Source of the DNA: Mycobacterium sp. | Lineage (GTDB): Bacteria; Actinomycetota; Actinomycetes; Mycobacteriales; Mycobacteriaceae | Reading direction: 5' to 3' | NCBI RefSeq assembly: GCF_025933915.1 | Contig: NZ_JAICZA010000009.1 | Span: 1 to 60,084, forward strand | Length of the DNA: 60,084 nucleotides | Shown: positions 27,895-34,831 of the stretch, in pieces | Layout: each line of letters starts with the position of its first letter | Position numbering within the stretch: position 1 is the first letter of the stretch | The notes under the pieces: generated by a model | Seen by the model: only the letters and a program-made list of their open reading frames with translations | Databases searched by the model: none | What the model was told of the DNA's origin: nothing | Translations under genes and position numbers: made by a program

Positions 27895-29216
27895 GGGCTG
27901 TGCAGCACTTCGTCGACGGAGCGGGACAGCCCGGCCAATGACGTCGCCGGTTGGCGACCGCGCAGGATGGGACCAAAGTTGCGGTCCATCAAGGCGTTGA
28001 CCTTCTCCCAGGCCGGGGTGATCGGCAGGCCTTCGGAAAAGGCCGGCCCTTCGGTGAGCACGCCGAGATTGCCGATCCTGCGATGGGCGTTGGCGAACCC
28101 TTCCGAGTTGAGCGCGGAGCGCAGCACGGGAACGAACAGACAGGATTCGCCGATCAGCGCCTGCCCGACCGGTCCGGTCGCGAATTTCACGAACTCCCAG
28201 GCCTGCTCCTTGCGTGGGCTGGTCGACGAGATACCCAGCCCGGTGGCGCCGACGTCGGAACACGCGGCACGCCCCTTTGCCAGCGCCGGCCCGATCGGCA
28301 ACGGCGCAACATCGAAGTCAAGGTCCTCGGCGCGCAGGTAGGTCTGGTAGCGCCAGTGTCCGCCGAGCGCGATCGCCGCCCGTCCCACCGCAAAGAGGTT
28401 GGGGGTCGACATCGACTGCGTCTCCGACGCATTCGGCGCGACCCGGTGTTCGTTGGACAGGTCGGCGTAGAACTGCACGGCCTCCTGGAAGGCGTCGTTG
28501 TCGAAATTGAGGTGGGTCGGATTCACTCGCGGGTTGGACCACGGGACGCCGTTGTTCATCGCGAACAGGCCGGCCGAGTAGTTCGAGACCCAGGTGTTGA
28601 CGAACCCGTACTGCGCGGCGCGCCCGGCTGCGTCGCGCTTGGTCAGCGCGCGGGCCGTGTCCAGGAATTCGGTGAAATCCCAAGGCCGTTCCCACGTTGC
28701 GGGCGGTACCGGTACCCCGGCGTCGGCGAACAGCCGTTTGTTGTAGAAAAGGAAGTTGCCCGACCATTGTTCGGGAAGCGCGAACTGTCTCCCGTCGAAC
28801 GTGAAGGTTTCATACAGCGCCGGGATGCTGTCCTCCTTGAGCTGCCGGGCGAACGCTTTGTCACGCGCCAACAGGGTGTTCAGATCCAACAGCACACCGC
28901 GGTCGGCGAGTTCGGCGTAGGACAGTTCCCAGGTCATCAGCACGTCCGGGCATCGTCCGCCCACGCAAAACGTCGAAAGCTGTTGCATGACGCCCGGCCC
29001 GGACAGCACCGCGCGAACCTTGATGTCGGGGTGGCGGCGCGCAAACTCGTCGACGATGCGCATCCTGGCGTCACGCTCGTCCGGATTGGCCGCGAAGAAG
29101 AAGGTCAGCGCGTCGTCGTCGGGAGCGCAACCGGCCGGCCACGGTGCCAGCGCCGCCGCGGAAAGCGCGCCGGCGCCCCGCAGCAGGCTGCGCCGCCCGA
29201 ACGGCTTATCGAGCAT
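27891..29216 (-). CDS. Sugar-binding lipoprotein of ABC importer
   Basis: 441 aa from ATG 29216; upstream frame is Arg-rich and discarded. The N-terminus combines a twin-arginine motif (GRRSLLRG, residues 7-14) with a lipobox PAGC (Cys30), so it is likely Tat-exported and lipidated. The rest is a type I extracellular solute-binding fold (EQWSGNFLFYNKRLFADAG; GGHWRYQTYL). Rv2041c-like. It captures the sugar for the two permeases. It ends in ATGA overlap with the permease gene and starts 13 bases after the sigma-factor gene stops. Confidence 0.93.
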   Translation of the reverse strand: MLDKPFGRRSLLRGAGALSAAALAPWPAGCAPDDDALTFFFAANPDERDARMRIVDEFARRHPDIKVRAVLSGPGVMQQLSTFCVGGRCPDVLMTWELSYAELADRGVLLDLNTLLARDKAFARQLKEDSIPALYETFTFDGRQFALPEQWSGNFLFYNKRLFADAGVPVPPATWERPWDFTEFLDTARALTKRDAAGRAAQYGFVNTWVSNYSAGLFAMNNGVPWSNPRVNPTHLNFDNDAFQEAVQFYADLSNEHRVAPNASETQSMSTPNLFAVGRAAIALGGHWRYQTYLRAEDLDFDVAPLPIGPALAKGRAACSDVGATGLGISSTSPRKEQAWEFVKFATGPVGQALIGESCLFVPVLRSALNSEGFANAHRRIGNLGVLTEGPAFSEGLPITPAWEKVNALMDRNFGPILRGRQPATSLAGLSRSVDEVLHSP

Positions 29217-29229
29217 GGCTCTCCCGGGT

Positions 29230-30201
29230 CTAGCCGCGGTGCCGGCCCTTGACCGGCTCTGTCTGAGGTCCTTGGTACCCGATGACGTTGTGATGTTCCT
29301 GGATCGGCCAGCGTGGCAGCGCGAGCGCCGCCCCGCGGATGCGGTCGGCATTGCCGGTGATATCGATCGTGTGGATGCGATCGTCGGCTCCGATGCCGAT
29401 CACCAGCAGGACCTGAGCGCGCCCCCGGGCGGCGATCACGATGCCCGGTGTCCCGTCGATGAGCATGACAGCACCGGCGCGTGCCCGCCGGGCGAACCGG
29501 CGGGTCTCCTCGGCGACCTGCCTGGCGCCGCGCAGCGTCGTCGACACGTCCTCGGGGACCAGGGCCCGGTCGACCGTGCGCACCACGTCGGGAGCCAGCA
29601 GCCGCAGCAGAGCGGCGATATCGCCGCCGCGGGAGGCCGCCAGAAACGCCTCCACCACCTCGAGGTGGACGGTGGTGCGGCGCGGTTGGGCGGCCGGGCC
29701 GGCGTGCAGCCGGCCTCGGGCCCGGCTGGCGAGCTTCTTCGCGGCATCCGGCGACCGGTTCAGCAACGCGGCGATCGTCTCGAACGGCATGGCGAACACG
29801 TCGTGCAACACGAAGGCGACGCGCTGTGCGGGTGAGAGCCGGTCCAGCACGACGAGCAGCGCGTTGCTCACCGACTCCGCCAGCAGCGCGTCTTCCTCGG
29901 CCGGCGCCGACGCCGTCCCGGCCAGCCGATCCAGTTCGTCGGGTTCGGCGAGTGGCTGTTCCGCGCGTCGCTTGCGGGCCCGGAGCTGGTCCAGCGCCTC
30001 GCGCGCGGTGATCGTGGTGAACCAGCCGGAGAGGTTGTCGACGGCCCCGAAGTCCGCTCGGCTTGCCTTCAGCCACGCCGACTGCACGACATCGTCCGCG
30101 TCGGCCACCGAGCCCAGCAGTCCGAACGCGACCGATCTCAGGTGTCGCCGATCCGCGTCGAAACGCTGCGCGAGAGCCACCAAATCCGTTGTTGTGCCCA
30201 T
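29230..30201 (-). CDS. ECF sigma factor with SnoaL-like C-terminal domain (SigJ type)
   Basis: A 323-aa extracytoplasmic-function sigma factor. Region 2 (about 10-80) includes DADDVVQSAWLK and WFTTITAREALDQLR; region 4 (about 115-175) has LSPAQRVAFVLHDVFAMPFE and an HTH. The last 140 residues are an NTF2/SnoaL-like extension that in SigJ-type factors replaces a separate anti-sigma factor and modulates activity. No anti-sigma gene is nearby. ATG with AAAAGGTGA ribosome site. Divergent from a DoxX gene, a likely target. It sits between sugar-lipoprotein and SnoaL-like genes that are adjacent in M. tuberculosis. Confidence 0.9.
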   Translation of the reverse strand: MGTTTDLVALAQRFDADRRHLRSVAFGLLGSVADADDVVQSAWLKASRADFGAVDNLSGWFTTITAREALDQLRARKRRAEQPLAEPDELDRLAGTASAPAEEDALLAESVSNALLVVLDRLSPAQRVAFVLHDVFAMPFETIAALLNRSPDAAKKLASRARGRLHAGPAAQPRRTTVHLEVVEAFLAASRGGDIAALLRLLAPDVVRTVDRALVPEDVSTTLRGARQVAEETRRFARRARAGAVMLIDGTPGIVIAARGRAQVLLVIGIGADDRIHTIDITGNADRIRGAALALPRWPIQEHHNVIGYQGPQTEPVKGRHRG

Positions 30202-30235
30202 GGGTCACCTTTTCTGCGCGGAAATCGTCAAGGAG

Positions 30236-30364
30236 ATGACCGCATCCAACGGACTTCCTGTTGCGAAGGAGACCAACACCATGACCTTACCGTCTGCGCG
30301 CCGCGGTGCGCACTGCAACCGCGCAAGTCGCCGCCGCGGAAATCGCTGCGCGACAAGGGATTGA
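30236..30364 (+). CDS. Possible 42-aa (or 27-aa) leader peptide before the DoxX gene
   Basis: An open frame with two well-placed starts: ATG 30236 after AAGGAG (very close), and ATG 30281 after GAAGGAG with an 8-base spacer. The product is short, Arg-rich and unlike any family I know. Its stop lies 5 bases before the DoxX ATG, so it could be a translated leader coupling to DoxX or the vestige of a lost gene. Two strong ribosome sites are the only support. Confidence 0.35.
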   Translation: MTASNGLPVAKETNTMTLPSARRGAHCNRASRRRGNRCATRD

Positions 30365-30369
30365 TCGAC

Positions 30370-30720
30370 ATGCACACCGCGCTTGTCGTGATCACGCTGT
30401 TCACCGCGGCCATCACCGCCGCGATCGCCATCGCCGATCTCGTTCCGGCTCGATTCGTGCTGGCGAACTCCGCCCAGGTTGGGGTGCCGCGTTCGTGGTT
30501 ACCGGCGCTGGGTGCGGTGAAGCTGGCCGGGGCCGCCGGGATCGTGGTCGGGCTGCTGGGCCCACGCGAGTTGGGAATCGCTGCCGCCGCCGGCCTGGTT
30601 CTGTTTTTCGTCGGTGCGGTATTGACCCACCTGAGAGCCCATGTGCTGTACAACATCGCGTTTCCCGGTGCCTACTTGTGCCTATCCGCGGCGTCGCTGG
30701 CGCTGATGGTGGCGCACTGA
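30370..30720 (+). CDS. DoxX-like small membrane protein
   Basis: 116 aa from ATG 30370, with an AGGGA ribosome site. Four hydrophobic helices fill nearly the whole protein, with DoxX-family features such as ADLVPARFVLANSAQVGVPR and KLAGAAGIVVGLLG. DoxX-like proteins associate with membrane redox processes, but function is not established. It is divergent from the SigJ-type sigma factor and likely controlled by it. It converges with the SnoaL-like gene, 11 bases apart. Confidence 0.82.
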   Translation: MHTALVVITLFTAAITAAIAIADLVPARFVLANSAQVGVPRSWLPALGAVKLAGAAGIVVGLLGPRELGIAAAAGLVLFFVGAVLTHLRAHVLYNIAFPGAYLCLSAASLALMVAH

Positions 30721-30731
30721 ACAGAGCCGAA

Positions 30732-31532
30732 TCAGCCGGGAAAGTACCGGATCCGGTTGATCGCGTCGCCGCGCCACGCCACATCGGCGAACATGATGGC
30801 GCGCCCGTGACCCGAGTTGATCGAGACCGCGACCGTCGGGCCCGCGCTGTTCATCTTGGTGGCGCCGGCCCCGTTCAGTTGCTCCACCAGTTCAGCCAGC
30901 TCGAGGGGGTCACGATCACCCAAACTTATTGTGGCCCTTGATGACAACGCCCCGGCGGCGGCGAACGTATCTCCCCGCGCGACGGCGGCGAAAAACCTTC
31001 GCACCAGCCCCCGGTGGCGCGCGCCCACCCGCCGGAATCCGGCCATGAAACCGGCGGTCCCCCGCCATCCTTGATTCGTCAGCAGCCCTGTGGACAGGCG
31101 CAGGGCGGGGGCCACCGCGCCCGGGCCGGTTCGCAGGAACTGCGCCAACATGGCCGGCAACTCCCAATAGGCCCGCAGTTCACCAATGAGCCACTGGCCG
31201 TTGGCTTCTCGGAGGTCATAGCGCAGGAACGCGGGAATGTACATCGTCACCGCCGGGCCCATCGCCACCTCGAGTTCGAGATCACGCAGAACCGTCGTGC
31301 CGAAGACGATGTCGATGTCGCGATGAAACTTGATGTCACGGGGGCCGATGAACGTGTCGTAAAAGCGGCCGATCTGCTCATGTCCCACGTGGGGTCGCGA
31401 GCCCACGGGGTCCTCGACGCGGCCGTCGCCGGTGAACAGCGCCACCCACCCGGCGCGATCGTGCGCGCCGGCCGCCTGCGGCGAGCGCTCCACCGCCGCG
31501 AGCAGGCGTTCCCGGTCCAGTGGCACCACCAT
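30732..31532 (-). CDS. Two-domain SnoaL-like protein (Rv2042c-like)
   Basis: 266 aa from ATG 31532; this start shares a base with the pncA stop (TAATG), so pncA and this gene are translationally coupled. Two NTF2/SnoaL-like halves are visible: about 5-130 (HDRAGWVALFTGDGRVEDP) and about 165-266 (LVRRFFAAVARGDTFAAAG). No catalytic residue can be proposed. Length and place next to pncA match Rv2042c of M. tuberculosis (265 aa, recalled). Confidence 0.82.
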   Translation of the reverse strand: MVVPLDRERLLAAVERSPQAAGAHDRAGWVALFTGDGRVEDPVGSRPHVGHEQIGRFYDTFIGPRDIKFHRDIDIVFGTTVLRDLELEVAMGPAVTMYIPAFLRYDLREANGQWLIGELRAYWELPAMLAQFLRTGPGAVAPALRLSTGLLTNQGWRGTAGFMAGFRRVGARHRGLVRRFFAAVARGDTFAAAGALSSRATISLGDRDPLELAELVEQLNGAGATKMNSAGPTVAVSINSGHGRAIMFADVAWRGDAINRIRYFPG

Positions 31533-32092
31533 TACCGTCCCCCCACCAGCTCGACGCCGAAGGATTCCATTTCCGCCAGCGCCGCGGCGGCCGAATCCGC
31601 CGCCGCGGCCGCGGTCAGGTCGACCAGCACCCTGGTGGTCAGACCCGCGCGGGCCGCGTCCTCGGCGGTCCGGCGGACGCAATGGTCGGTGGCGATGCCG
31701 ACCACGTCGACGCCGTCAACCCCCCGCTGCCGCAACCACTCCACGAGCGGGGTCCCGTTCTCGTCGACACCCTCGAAGCCGCTGTACCCCGCGGAGTAGG
31801 CGCCCTTGCGGAAGACGGCATCGATGCGCGTGGTGTCCAGGTCGGGGCGAAACTCCGCGCCCACGCTTCCGGCGACGCAGTGCGGGGGCCAGGACGAGGA
31901 GTAGTCGGGCCGGTCGGAGAAATGGTCACCCGGGTCGATATGGAAGTCCTGGGTCGCCACGACGTACCGATAGCCCGGCGCCCCGCCCAGGTGGGCGTTG
32001 ATGGCGGGCGCGACGGCGGCCCCGCCGGACACGGGCACGGAGCCGCCCTCGCAGAAGTCGTTTTGCACGTCGACGATGATCAACGCTCGCAC
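31532..32092 (-). CDS. pncA: Nicotinamidase/pyrazinamidase PncA
   Basis: Hydrolyses nicotinamide to nicotinate in NAD recycling, and activates pyrazinamide. With GTG 32092 it is 186 aa and its numbering equals M. tuberculosis PncA exactly: catalytic Asp8, Lys96, Cys138; metal ligands Asp49, His51, His57, His71. Another GTG three codons upstream (32101) is in frame but would shift this register. His57 is present, unlike in M. bovis. All active-site residues are intact, so an active enzyme is expected. Confidence 0.96.
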   Translation of the reverse strand: MRALIIVDVQNDFCEGGSVPVSGGAAVAPAINAHLGGAPGYRYVVATQDFHIDPGDHFSDRPDYSSSWPPHCVAGSVGAEFRPDLDTTRIDAVFRKGAYSAGYSGFEGVDENGTPLVEWLRQRGVDGVDVVGIATDHCVRRTAEDAARAGLTTRVLVDLTAAAAADSAAAALAEMESFGVELVGGR

Positions 32093-32187
32093 CCGCCCCA
32101 CCCTATCCGGGTGCGCCGCTGCGCTGCCCTAGCTGCGCATATCGGCGTCACGGTTTGCTCGACAAGCAGTCGGGTAATACACGGGCC

Positions 32188-33258
32188 ATGGTGATCAGGA
32201 GAATCGCGCGACCCCTGTTATCAGTGGCATTCATCGGGCAAGGAGTCAATTCACTGCTCCACCCCAAATCGGCGGCCGAGGCGGCGGCGCCGGCAGCGGA
32301 CGGCTTGCAGGCGTTGCCGGATTCGGTGAGCGGCAACATTCCGAGCGACCCCGAGACGGTGGCCCAAATCACCGCGGCCGTGCAAATCGGCGGCGGCCTG
32401 CTGCTTGCCACCGGCAAGCTCCCCCGCATCGCCTCGGCCGCGCTCGCGGTGACGGTGTTGCCGGCCAACCTTGGGGCGCACTCGTTCTGGAATGAGAGCG
32501 ACCCGGCGGCCAAAGCCCAGAAACGCCAGCAATTTCTGACCGATCTCAGCCTGCTCGGCGGGCTTCTGATCGCCTCCGCCGACACCGCGGGCAAACCCTC
32601 GCTGGGGTGGCGCGGCCGCCGGGCGGCCGAGCGGCTCTCGGAAAGGGTGTCGTCGGCGTGGCCCGGATCCGACGATTCGGCCTTCGACGCCGATTTTTCC
32701 GAGCTGGGTGATCGGATCGCGCACGGCTTGCAGGTCGGCGCCGAACGTGGCCGCGAGTTGGCCAGCACCGCGGCCGAACGGGGCGCGCCCTACGCCGAAG
32801 CCGCGCTCGAACGCGGCCGCGAATTGGCCAGCACGGCAGCGCAACGCGGCGCCCCGTACGCCGAAACCGCGCTCGAACGCGGCCGCGAGCTGGCCAGCAC
32901 CGCGGCCGAGCGCGGCAAGCCGCTGGCGAAGAAGGCGCGCAAGCGCGGGGAGGAATGGGCCGACGAGGCCGCCGACCGGGCCGCCTATCTGGCCGAGCGG
33001 GCGCGCAAGCGCAGCGAAGAACTGGCCGACGAAGCCGCCGACCGGGCCGCACCACTGGCCAAGAAGGCGCGCAAGCGCAGCGAAAAATTAGCCAAGCAGG
33101 CACGCAAGCGCAGCGAAAAACTGGCCGACACGGCGCGTGTACGCGGGGAGGAGCTCGCCGAGACCGCCCGCCAGCGTGGCAGCCATCTCGCCGACGCCGC
33201 ACGTGAGCGAGCCGGCGGGCAGGTCGAGGCCGGCCGCCGCAAGCTGCCCTGGCGATGA
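32188..33258 (+). CDS. DoxX family protein fused to an 11-residue-repeat helical tail
   Basis: 356 aa from ATG 32188. Residues 1-140 are a DoxX-like membrane domain (RIARPLLSVAFIGQGVNSL; AAVQIGGGLLLATGKLPRIA). Residues 186-339 are fourteen consecutive 11-residue repeats with the pattern xRGxxLAxxAx, rich in Ala, Arg, Lys and Glu and free of proline apart from a few early units. Hendecads of this kind form long amphipathic or coiled-coil helices, as in LEA or lipid-binding proteins. The tail becomes steadily more basic. DoxX followed by charged repeats exists in mycobacteria; role unknown. Confidence 0.85.
   Translation: MVIRRIARPLLSVAFIGQGVNSLLHPKSAAEAAAPAADGLQALPDSVSGNIPSDPETVAQITAAVQIGGGLLLATGKLPRIASAALAVTVLPANLGAHSFWNESDPAAKAQKRQQFLTDLSLLGGLLIASADTAGKPSLGWRGRRAAERLSERVSSAWPGSDDSAFDADFSELGDRIAHGLQVGAERGRELASTAAERGAPYAEAALERGRELASTAAQRGAPYAETALERGRELASTAAERGKPLAKKARKRGEEWADEAADRAAYLAERARKRSEELADEAADRAAPLAKKARKRSEKLAKQARKRSEKLADTARVRGEELAETARQRGSHLADAARERAGGQVEAGRRKLPWR
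32743..33204 (+). repeat. Fourteen 33-bp coding repeats (hendecads)
   Basis: In-frame 33-base units inside the DoxX-like gene. The first four units pair into two nearly identical 66-base copies (ERGRELASTAA + ERGAPYAEAAL, then a near copy), indicating recent duplication. Later units (KKARKRSEELADEAADR type) are more diverged. A fifteenth partial unit follows. The near-identical copies could vary in number between strains. Confidence 0.88.
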
Positions 33259-33274
33259 CGCCCGCACCCGTGAA

Positions 33275-33853
33275 CTAGTCCGGCCAGCGCGACCGCAAGA
33301 TCTCCGGCGTCCATGCGGGCCAGTCGGGGGAACCGATCGTCAGGCCGCCGCTGAGCCGGGCGACAATGCGTGGCCCGCGCAGGCGGCTGTTGTCGTAGAC
33401 GGTGGCGATGTCAGACAGCGCGACGGCCTCGACGACCGGTGTCCACAAGCGGCGATGGCGCTGGCGGACCTTGGATTCCGGTACGTCGTGGCCGCCGGCA
33501 CGCACCCGGTGCCGGACACGTTCGACGGCAAGGTCTTCCGGGATGAGCAGCGCGTGCAGGACGACGGTGAAGCCCGCGCGGCGGGCGGTGTGGACGAGGT
33601 CCAACTTCGACGGGTGGGAAAACACGGTCTCCGCGACGAATGACCGACCCAGGTCGATCAGCTTCGCGCGCGTGCCGGCGGCGATCTGCGCGGCGTCGTA
33701 GGCGCGCGCCGCCGGATCCTCCGGCCAGCGCTGCCGTGCGATTTCGTCGGCGTTGACCACAAGGCTTGCGGGCAACAGCGGCGCCAGGGTGAACGCGATG
33801 AAGGTCGACTTGCCGGCACCGTTCGGCCCGACCACCAAATCAAGTCGATCCAT
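33275..33853 (-). CDS. Zeta-toxin-like P-loop kinase
   Basis: A 192-aa P-loop protein with Walker A GPNGAGKST at 9-17, a VVNADEIARQRWP segment and a VAETVFSHPSK segment, the arrangement of zeta toxins and related kinases. Zeta toxins phosphorylate UDP-activated amino sugars and poison cell-wall synthesis. It follows a ParD-like antitoxin gene by 24 bases on the same strand, the usual antitoxin-first order. Shorter than zeta toxins of Gram-positive plasmids (about 280 aa), like chromosomal minimal forms. Toxicity inferred. Confidence 0.8.
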   Translation of the reverse strand: MDRLDLVVGPNGAGKSTFIAFTLAPLLPASLVVNADEIARQRWPEDPAARAYDAAQIAAGTRAKLIDLGRSFVAETVFSHPSKLDLVHTARRAGFTVVLHALLIPEDLAVERVRHRVRAGGHDVPESKVRQRHRRLWTPVVEAVALSDIATVYDNSRLRGPRIVARLSGGLTIGSPDWPAWTPEILRSRWPD

Positions 33854-33877
33854 CGGGCCGCGCCCACGAAGCTCGGG

Positions 33878-34267
33878 TCAGCGCCCGGCCGCGAGCACCA
33901 CGGCGGCGCCGTCGGGCCGGTGCTCGACAATGTCGCCGTTCTCGTTGAGGGCGACCGTGGTGACCCCCTGCCCGGCCAGCGTCGCCCCGTAGTTGGTGCG
34001 CGCCAGGCTTTCTTCGATGGCCGCGGAGATCTCGGCGTTGAACACCACGCCCTCCTCGACGGTGAGTTCGCTGGTCGCCAGCTGGCCGGCCAGCGCGGCT
34101 TCGACCCGCCGCCGAGACGCGGTGTGCTGGCTGGACACCGCGCGTCCGACCCGCGCCCAGTGGTCGAGTTGCTGTTTGGCCGAACGACTCTGGCGGGCGC
34201 CCTCGGCCGCCGCACTGTCCATCAGGTCGGACGCGACACGGGTGACGCGATCGAGAGCCTCCGCCAT
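33878..34267 (-). CDS. ParD-like antitoxin (partner of zeta-like kinase)
   Basis: 129 aa from ATG 34267, with a strong GGGAGGAAG ribosome site. The N-terminal half is helical (RVASDLMDSAAAEGARQSRS; QQLDHWARVGRAV), matching ParD-like/TA-system antitoxin proteins. The C-terminal half is a short beta-rich region (GVTTVALNENGDIVEHRP). It precedes the zeta-like toxin gene, and a perfect 17-bp dyad sits 35 bases upstream, consistent with autoregulation. Family call from memory. Confidence 0.72.
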   Translation of the reverse strand: MAEALDRVTRVASDLMDSAAAEGARQSRSAKQQLDHWARVGRAVSSQHTASRRRVEAALAGQLATSELTVEEGVVFNAEISAAIEESLARTNYGATLAGQGVTTVALNENGDIVEHRPDGAAVVLAAGR

Positions 34268-34301
34268 GACTTCCTCCCTGGTGCAGCATACCGTTACAGG
34301 C

Positions 34302-34318
34302 TGTAGCAGAATGCTACA
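34302..34318. promoter_or_regulatory. Operator-like perfect dyad of the toxin-antitoxin pair
   Basis: TGTAGCA-GAA-TGCTACA: 7-bp perfect arms, 3-base spacer, 35 bases before the antitoxin start. Read on the minus strand it is followed by TATGCT as a possible -10, so the dyad would cover the -35 region. Typical of antitoxin autorepression. Confidence 0.6.
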
Positions 34319-34336
34319 CCACCGCGTCATCCCCTG

Positions 34337-34831
34337 CTAGCGACGCGCCTCCAGGACCGCGTCGACGATCGCGTCGACATCGTGGCCGGCGTCGACGGTC
34401 ATGCCGGCCTCGTCGGGGCCCAAGGCCTCCAGGGCGTCCAACTGCGACCGCAGCAGTGAGGCCGGCATGAAATGGTCCGCCCGGGCCGCCAGCCGGCGGC
34501 CGATCAGTTCCGCCGAGCCGGACAGATGCAGGAACTCGACGCCTGGGCAGCGCGCGCGCAGCTGGTCGCGGTACTTCCGTTTGAGCGCCGAGCAACTCAC
34601 CACACCGCCGTCGCGGTGACCGGCCAACCATTCGCCGACCAGTTCCAGCCAGGGATAACGGTCGTCGTCGTCGAGCGGTTCGCCGGCCGCCATCTTGGCA
34701 ATGTTGACCGCCGGGTGCAGGGTGTCGGCGTCAACGAACGGGACCCCCGTATGTCGCGCGAGCGCAACCCCGACCGTCGACTTGCCCGATCCGGATACGC
34801 CCATCACCACCACGGGGGCCGATCCGCTCAC
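34337..34831 (-). CDS. gntK: Gluconokinase
   Basis: A 164-aa GntK-type kinase, full length. Walker A GVSGSGKST (11-19), DADTLHP and CSALKRKYRDQLR are family signatures. It phosphorylates gluconate to 6-phosphogluconate with ATP, feeding the pentose phosphate pathway. The GTG start directly abuts the stop of the upstream kinase-like fusion gene (TAG then GTG), so expression is coupled. Downstream is the toxin-antitoxin pair's promoter region. Confidence 0.93.
   Translation of the reverse strand: MSGSAPVVVMGVSGSGKSTVGVALARHTGVPFVDADTLHPAVNIAKMAAGEPLDDDDRYPWLELVGEWLAGHRDGGVVSCSALKRKYRDQLRARCPGVEFLHLSGSAELIGRRLAARADHFMPASLLRSQLDALEALGPDEAGMTVDAGHDVDAIVDAVLEARR

Noticed and set aside
27895-28263. 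Upstream extension of the UgpA-type permease
   Set aside because: It lies inside the sugar-binding lipoprotein gene and has no membrane-protein features; ATG 27894 overlaps the stop as ATGA.
32093-32101. GTG at 32101 as the pncA start
   Set aside because: Starting at GTG 32092 places every catalytic and metal residue at the same number as in M. tuberculosis PncA and gives 186 aa.
32743-33204. CRISPR-like or non-coding tandem repeat array
   Set aside because: Units are exact multiples of three, stay in frame and encode regular 11-residue repeats, with no unique spacers.
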